Source of the DNA: CAVQCX01 sp963711095
GTDB lineage: Bacteria; Pseudomonadota; Gammaproteobacteria; Chromatiales; Chromatiaceae
Assembly (NCBI GenBank): GCA_963711095.1
Contig: CAVQCX010000013.1
Coordinates: 148,088-212,087 of the forward strand
Direction: 5' to 3'
DNA length: 64,000 nucleotides
Part shown: positions 62,181-64,000 of the stretch, in pieces
Position numbering within the stretch: position 1 is the stretch's first letter
How the letters are laid out: each line of letters opens with the position of its first letter
Notes under the pieces: model-generated
What the model was told of the DNA's origin: nothing
The model's input: the letters and a program-made list of their open reading frames with translations, nothing else
Database searches by the model: none
Made by a program: the position numbers and the translations under genes

Positions 62181-63999
62181 CCTGCTATTTGCAGCGACGC
62201 TTCATCGGGCAAATCGAGTTCACGTCAAGTGTCTATCGGGCCGTAGCCGGATGGTGGATCTTGCACCATAGCGTGCGCACGGAAATGAGTCCGATCCGTT
62301 CGAAATGTGCGTTGCTCAATCCGCTGTTGGTAGCCAATGTCTTGGAGAGCCGCCAGTAGCTTTTGCGAGAGAGGCCGAGACGAATGGCGTCCCGCTTATT
62401 CACTCCCAGCTTGATCAGCTCTCCGATTCTACGTCGCGGTCTGCGCCACTGCTTCCAGTAGCACATTCTTAAACGCCTTCTGATCCAACCGTCAAGTGCT
62501 ATGGCATCATTATACTTCAGTCCGCATCCATAGTGCCCCATCCACCCTCGCACGTATTGCTTCAGGCGGAAGATTCTCGACTCTATGGAGATACCCGGAC
62601 ATCGGCGCGTGATCCGTTTTAGCTCGTGCTTGAACCGCCGGACCTTGCAGTCGAGCGCTCGAAGCTTCTTACGGTGGATCTCGAACCCGAGCACTGAGCT
62701 CTCTTTGACATGACCGACTTTGCTTTTGGCTTGGTTCACCTTCACCTTGAGCGCTTGCTCCAGGTAGCGGCTCACACTCGCCATCACTCGCTCACCTGCG
62801 CGCTTGGACTTGACAAAGATCGCCAAATCGTCGGCGTAGCGGACGAACTTGTGCCCTCTCTTCTCCAGCTCCTTGTCGAGATCATCCAGCAGGATGTTAC
62901 TCAATATCGGCGAGACCGGGCTGCCTTGCGGAACACCCAGTCGGGTCGGCTGTAGGCGCCCGTCGACCATGACGCCGGCTCGCAGGAACCGACCCAGCAG
63001 CTTCAGCAGGCCTTTGTTTTTCACCTTCCTGGCCACCCGTGCCATCAGAACATCATGGTCGACAGTGTCGAAGAATTTCTCCAGATCGATGTCGATCTGG
63101 AAGATGTAGCCTTGCTGATAGAACGACTGGGCCCGCCTCGCAGCCTGCTCCACGCACCGATTGGGGCGGTAGCCAAAGCTGTTGTCTGAGAAGGTAGGAT
63201 TGAACAGGGTTCCGAGCACCGCTGCGATTGACTGCATCAGCACCCGGTCCAGCACACGGGGAATGCCCAGCAGGCGCACCCCCCCGGACTCCTTGGGAAT
63301 CTCGACCCGAAGCACCGGTTGGGGCACGTAGGTCCCCTCCAGCAGTTGCCTCTTGGTCTCCTTCCAGCGGGGTCGTCCCCACTTCGGGAACCTCTCGATG
63401 CTGATACCATCAACACCGGGCGCTCCCTTGTTGGCTCTGACCCGTTTCCACGCTTCGGCTATACTCGCAGACGATGCGATGTATTCCACCGATGCAAAAC
63501 CGATAGGAGATGGCTCCGTGACGCGCCAAGCACCCAAGTCCCCGGTCGGGGTTAGCGAGTTACTTGAGCTCACGGGCATGCCCCATCACACTGCCTTCGG
63601 ACCTTTCCCCGAAATCACCCTCGGGTTCTCGTCCTCGGCTGACTGCTGCCCTGTTAACGCGCACCCTCGCGGGCTCTGTTCCACCACGCCCATTACGGCG
63701 CTTAGGCAGGCAGCTCTCCCCGGGTAAGGACATGATCTCTCCCTGCACAACTGCCGCATTTACCAGCCCCCATGTTCTCCGGCTGGGCTTCGGAATGTTG
63801 TGCTCCCTCGCCAAGGGGTTCGGCCTTCTATGCGATTTCTGTTCGTCAGCTCGCAGGTTTGCACTCGGGCTTCTTTCAGACATCGGGACAGCCCTTTGCC
63901 CTTGCCGTCGGCTAGTACTTTTTGAAGTTGTCACTATGACTTCTTCCCGGAATATGTACAGGGGACTCGACCCCATAAGATCATGCCCATGCCGGGCAC
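62117..63999 (-). mobile_element. Group II intron with reverse transcriptase, minus strand
   Basis: The 5' end GTGCCCGG is at the very edge of the window; the 3' side has domain V (GCCGTATACGG...CGTACGTACGGT, about 62,145-62,178) and a domain VI stem ending near 62,117. Total about 1.9 kb, a full-length element. It is inserted antisense to, and at the 3' end of, the peptidase gene. The boundaries are estimates. Confidence 0.75.
62233..63579 (-). CDS. ltrA: Group II intron reverse transcriptase/maturase
   Basis: A 448-residue intron-encoded protein. RT blocks: VDGISIERF, FGYRPNRCVEQAARRAQSF, FQIDIDLEKFFDTVDHDVLM, LGVPQGSPVSPILSNILLD, and the catalytic YADD in FVRYADDLAIF near residue 250. The C-terminal part (WIRRRLRMCYWKQWRRPRRR) is the GIIM maturase domain. 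No HNH endonuclease follows, so it moves without second-strand cleavage, as in bacterial class C introns. It could also serve the ORF-less intron at 60.5 kb, if the RNA classes match. Confidence 0.9.
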   Translation of the reverse strand: MPVSSSNSLTPTGDLGAWRVTEPSPIGFASVEYIASSASIAEAWKRVRANKGAPGVDGISIERFPKWGRPRWKETKRQLLEGTYVPQPVLRVEIPKESGGVRLLGIPRVLDRVLMQSIAAVLGTLFNPTFSDNSFGYRPNRCVEQAARRAQSFYQQGYIFQIDIDLEKFFDTVDHDVLMARVARKVKNKGLLKLLGRFLRAGVMVDGRLQPTRLGVPQGSPVSPILSNILLDDLDKELEKRGHKFVRYADDLAIFVKSKRAGERVMASVSRYLEQALKVKVNQAKSKVGHVKESSVLGFEIHRKKLRALDCKVRRFKHELKRITRRCPGISIESRIFRLKQYVRGWMGHYGCGLKYNDAIALDGWIRRRLRMCYWKQWRRPRRRIGELIKLGVNKRDAIRLGLSRKSYWRLSKTLATNSGLSNAHFERIGLISVRTLWCKIHHPATAR

Positions 64000-64000
64000 A

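Overview
The window is GC-rich DNA (roughly two thirds G+C by eye, except for some islands near the right end) with short intergenic gaps, Shine-Dalgarno-led genes and the gene content of a respiratory gammaproteobacterium. Multiheme cytochromes, a hydroxylamine-oxidoreductase-like protein, an energy-converting hydrogenase-related complex, sucrose synthesis genes and Na+/H+ antiporters would suit a chemolithotrophic or halotolerant member of the Chromatiales/Ectothiorhodospiraceae. That placement is inferred from gene content alone, because no rRNA or other marker gene is present.

Layout. 1-13 kb: an ArsB/NhaD-type permease, a secreted PKD-domain protein with nine CXXCH motifs, a TlpA-like thioredoxin, a DMT permease behind a short-ORF-plus-terminator leader, a hemerythrin-GGDEF protein, a membrane protein of unknown function, a broken ankyrin gene, and an octaheme HAO-like cytochrome with an FNR-type box upstream. 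13-18 kb: a CPA1 antiporter with a TrkA-like domain, a P-type ATPase remnant, PPK2, a beta-carbonic anhydrase and a PfkB kinase. 18.7-26.3 kb: a tightly overlapped operon of a small XRE regulator and HyfB-C-E-F-G-I-like subunits. Its large subunit lacks the N-terminal CxxC ligand pair of [NiFe] hydrogenases, and I find no C-terminal pair either, so it fits the Ehr (energy-converting hydrogenase-related) complexes. 26.4-35 kb: a palindromic mobile element, a Sel1-repeat lipoprotein, a YjdF-like protein, a ClpC-type ATPase and a NapC/NirT-type multiheme cytochrome. 35-43 kb: MprF, a two-component system, a SulP transporter and a MarR regulator. 43-50 kb: a sucrose cluster (sucrose-phosphate synthase, decayed sucrose phosphatase, fructokinase, sucrose synthase, frameshifted galU). 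50-58 kb: an RMD1/DUF155 protein, a GNAT-C39 peptidase fusion paired with a RimK-type ATP-grasp ligase, an MscS/MscK channel and a LysR remnant. 58.5-64 kb: a mobile region with a decayed integron-type integrase carrying a 180-bp element, an AT-rich palindromic block, one or two low-GC cassette-like genes, an ORF-less group II intron (+) and a reverse-transcriptase-encoding group II intron (-).

Three themes cross the window. First, small non-autonomous elements: a 'CCTAG' family with five copies, two of them with perfect 5-bp target duplications; a CTAG-flanked palindromic element with two hairpins whose loops are complementary; and a 180-bp element inside the integrase. Second, four genes have lost their middle but kept both ends (P-type ATPase, sucrose phosphatase, LysR regulator, integrase). 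Third, five otherwise intact genes carry one small frameshift each (hyfG, hyfI, the NapC-like cytochrome, galU, mscS), which could be real or could be sequence error.
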